Assembly (NCBI GenBank): GCA_023396345.1
Contig: JAEWWO010000401.1
Span: forward strand, 1-7,167
Direction of reading: 5' to 3'
DNA length: 7,167 nt
From: Bacteroidota bacterium
GTDB taxonomy: Bacteria > Bacteroidota > Bacteroidia > Chitinophagales > Chitinophagaceae
The first letter of the stretch is position 1; the number at the start of each line of letters is the position of its first letter. Below, in pieces: positions 6,745 through 7,167 of this stretch. The position numbers were made by a program, and so were the translations under genes. The notes below the pieces were generated by a model. That model searched no databases. It worked only from the letters and a program-made list of their open reading frames with translations, and was not told the origin of the DNA.

Positions 6745-6766
6745 ATAGGATTCCTACGGAATCAGT
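6745..6766. repeat. Short hairpin repeat with core TTCCTACGGAA, copy 2
   Basis: GATTCC (6749-6754) and GGAATC (6758-6763) pair around TAC. It shares the core TTCCTACGGAA and the flanks ATAG and AGT with 4136-4156; the arms differ by a matched change (GTTCC/GGAAC versus GATTCC/GGAATC) that keeps pairing. Being 22 bp past the fur stop it could also help end that transcript. Confidence 0.5.
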
Positions 6767-6784
6767 TACTGTAAACTTCTTATA

Positions 6785-7167
6785 TTATCCTGCACAGCTT
6801 GCACATTTGCCTTTTACTATTACTTCTGTTTCGCGGACCGAATAGCTGGAAGGAAGCGAAACTTTTGGCACATGTACTTCTTCAAGGCAAGTGGTCATTC
6901 CACATTTTTCACAAATAAAATGCACATGATCGTCGTGATGGTGTCCGTGCGAACAGTTTTTACACAAAGCGTATTTAATGGTATTATCCACGGAAGGTAT
7001 GGTGTGTATCAATCCTTTTTCAGTAAAGGAGTGTAAGGTGCGATATATGGTAACTCTGTCAAGATTGCCTGCGCCTTTTTCTATGGAACTGTGTTCCAGT
7101 GCGCCTTTGCTTGAGAGAAACAGACTCAATACTTTCTTTCTGGATTCCGTTACACTCAATCCGTTTT
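6785..7167 (-). CDS. Fur-family metal-dependent transcriptional regulator, 5' end outside window
   Basis: The stop is at 6785-6787 and the frame is open to the right edge. A TTG at 7159-7157 could serve as a start, but the codons before it (Asn-Gly) continue the frame, and Fur proteins usually have about 10 or more residues ahead of this LSVTESR segment, so the true start most likely lies beyond 7167. Visible: a winged-helix DNA-binding part with ALEHSSIEKGAG and the recognition helix LDRVTIYRTLHSFTEKGLI, then the metal-binding dimerisation part. Metal ligands are evident: the His-rich HGHHHDDHVHF regulatory site, and CEKC plus the C-terminal CASC as the usual structural zinc site; a further CKNC precedes the His cluster. 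Such proteins repress iron, zinc or peroxide-response genes; which metal is sensed cannot be told from the sequence. It converges on the tyrS operon and is not part of it. Confidence 0.9.
   Translation of the reverse strand, partial: NGLSVTESRKKVLSLFLSSKGALEHSSIEKGAGNLDRVTIYRTLHSFTEKGLIHTIPSVDNTIKYALCKNCSHGHHHDDHVHFICEKCGMTTCLEEVHVPKVSLPSSYSVRETEVIVKGKCASCAG

Noticed and set aside
1..7167. tRNA, rRNA genes, insertion sequences or phage genes
   Set aside because: No cloverleaf-like tRNA sequence, rRNA segment, transposase or phage-type protein was recognised.

Overview
The window looks like a chromosomal segment of a Bacteroidota member, most likely of the Chitinophagia/Chitinophagaceae type. 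The grounds are a pair of type IX secretion/sorting genes, AT-rich spacers, start codons mostly without a Shine-Dalgarno sequence, and TAnnTTTG-like promoter -7 boxes. The lineage is inferred from gene content and style, not from a database comparison.

Left half, minus strand (1-3886): two exported-protein genes in apparent tandem transcription. The upstream gene (3886 to 2768) encodes a PorV/PorQ-family outer-membrane beta-barrel. After a 15-bp gap comes a very large gene (from 2752 leftwards, running off the window edge). It encodes a secreted gingipain-like C25 cysteine peptidase resembling the PorU sortase of the type IX secretion system. 917 codons are visible with no stop. The pair matches what is annotated elsewhere as PorV2/PorU2, and the two products probably work together at the outer membrane on proteins exported by that system.

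Middle (3887-4266): a 380-bp divergent spacer. It holds a TAnnTTTG-like -7 box for each side, a palindrome next to the porV-like promoter, several small hairpins, and an imperfect direct repeat. No gene was seen in it.

Right half, plus strand (4267-6690): three tightly packed genes. These are tyrS (tyrosyl-tRNA synthetase), a stand-alone HipA-like protein kinase that starts at TTG two bases after the tyrS stop, and a DUF3037 protein whose start overlaps the kinase end by 8 bp. HipA-family kinases are known to phosphorylate aminoacyl-tRNA synthetases in other bacteria, so an apparent operon of a synthetase and a HipA-like kinase is the most thought-provoking arrangement here. A perfect 18-bp palindrome that probably serves as a two-way terminator follows. 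Last comes a convergent Fur-family metalloregulator (minus strand, 5' end beyond the right edge).

A short hairpin element with the core TTCCTACGGAA occurs in both intergenic spacers (near 4141 and 6751), suggesting a dispersed repeat family in this genome.
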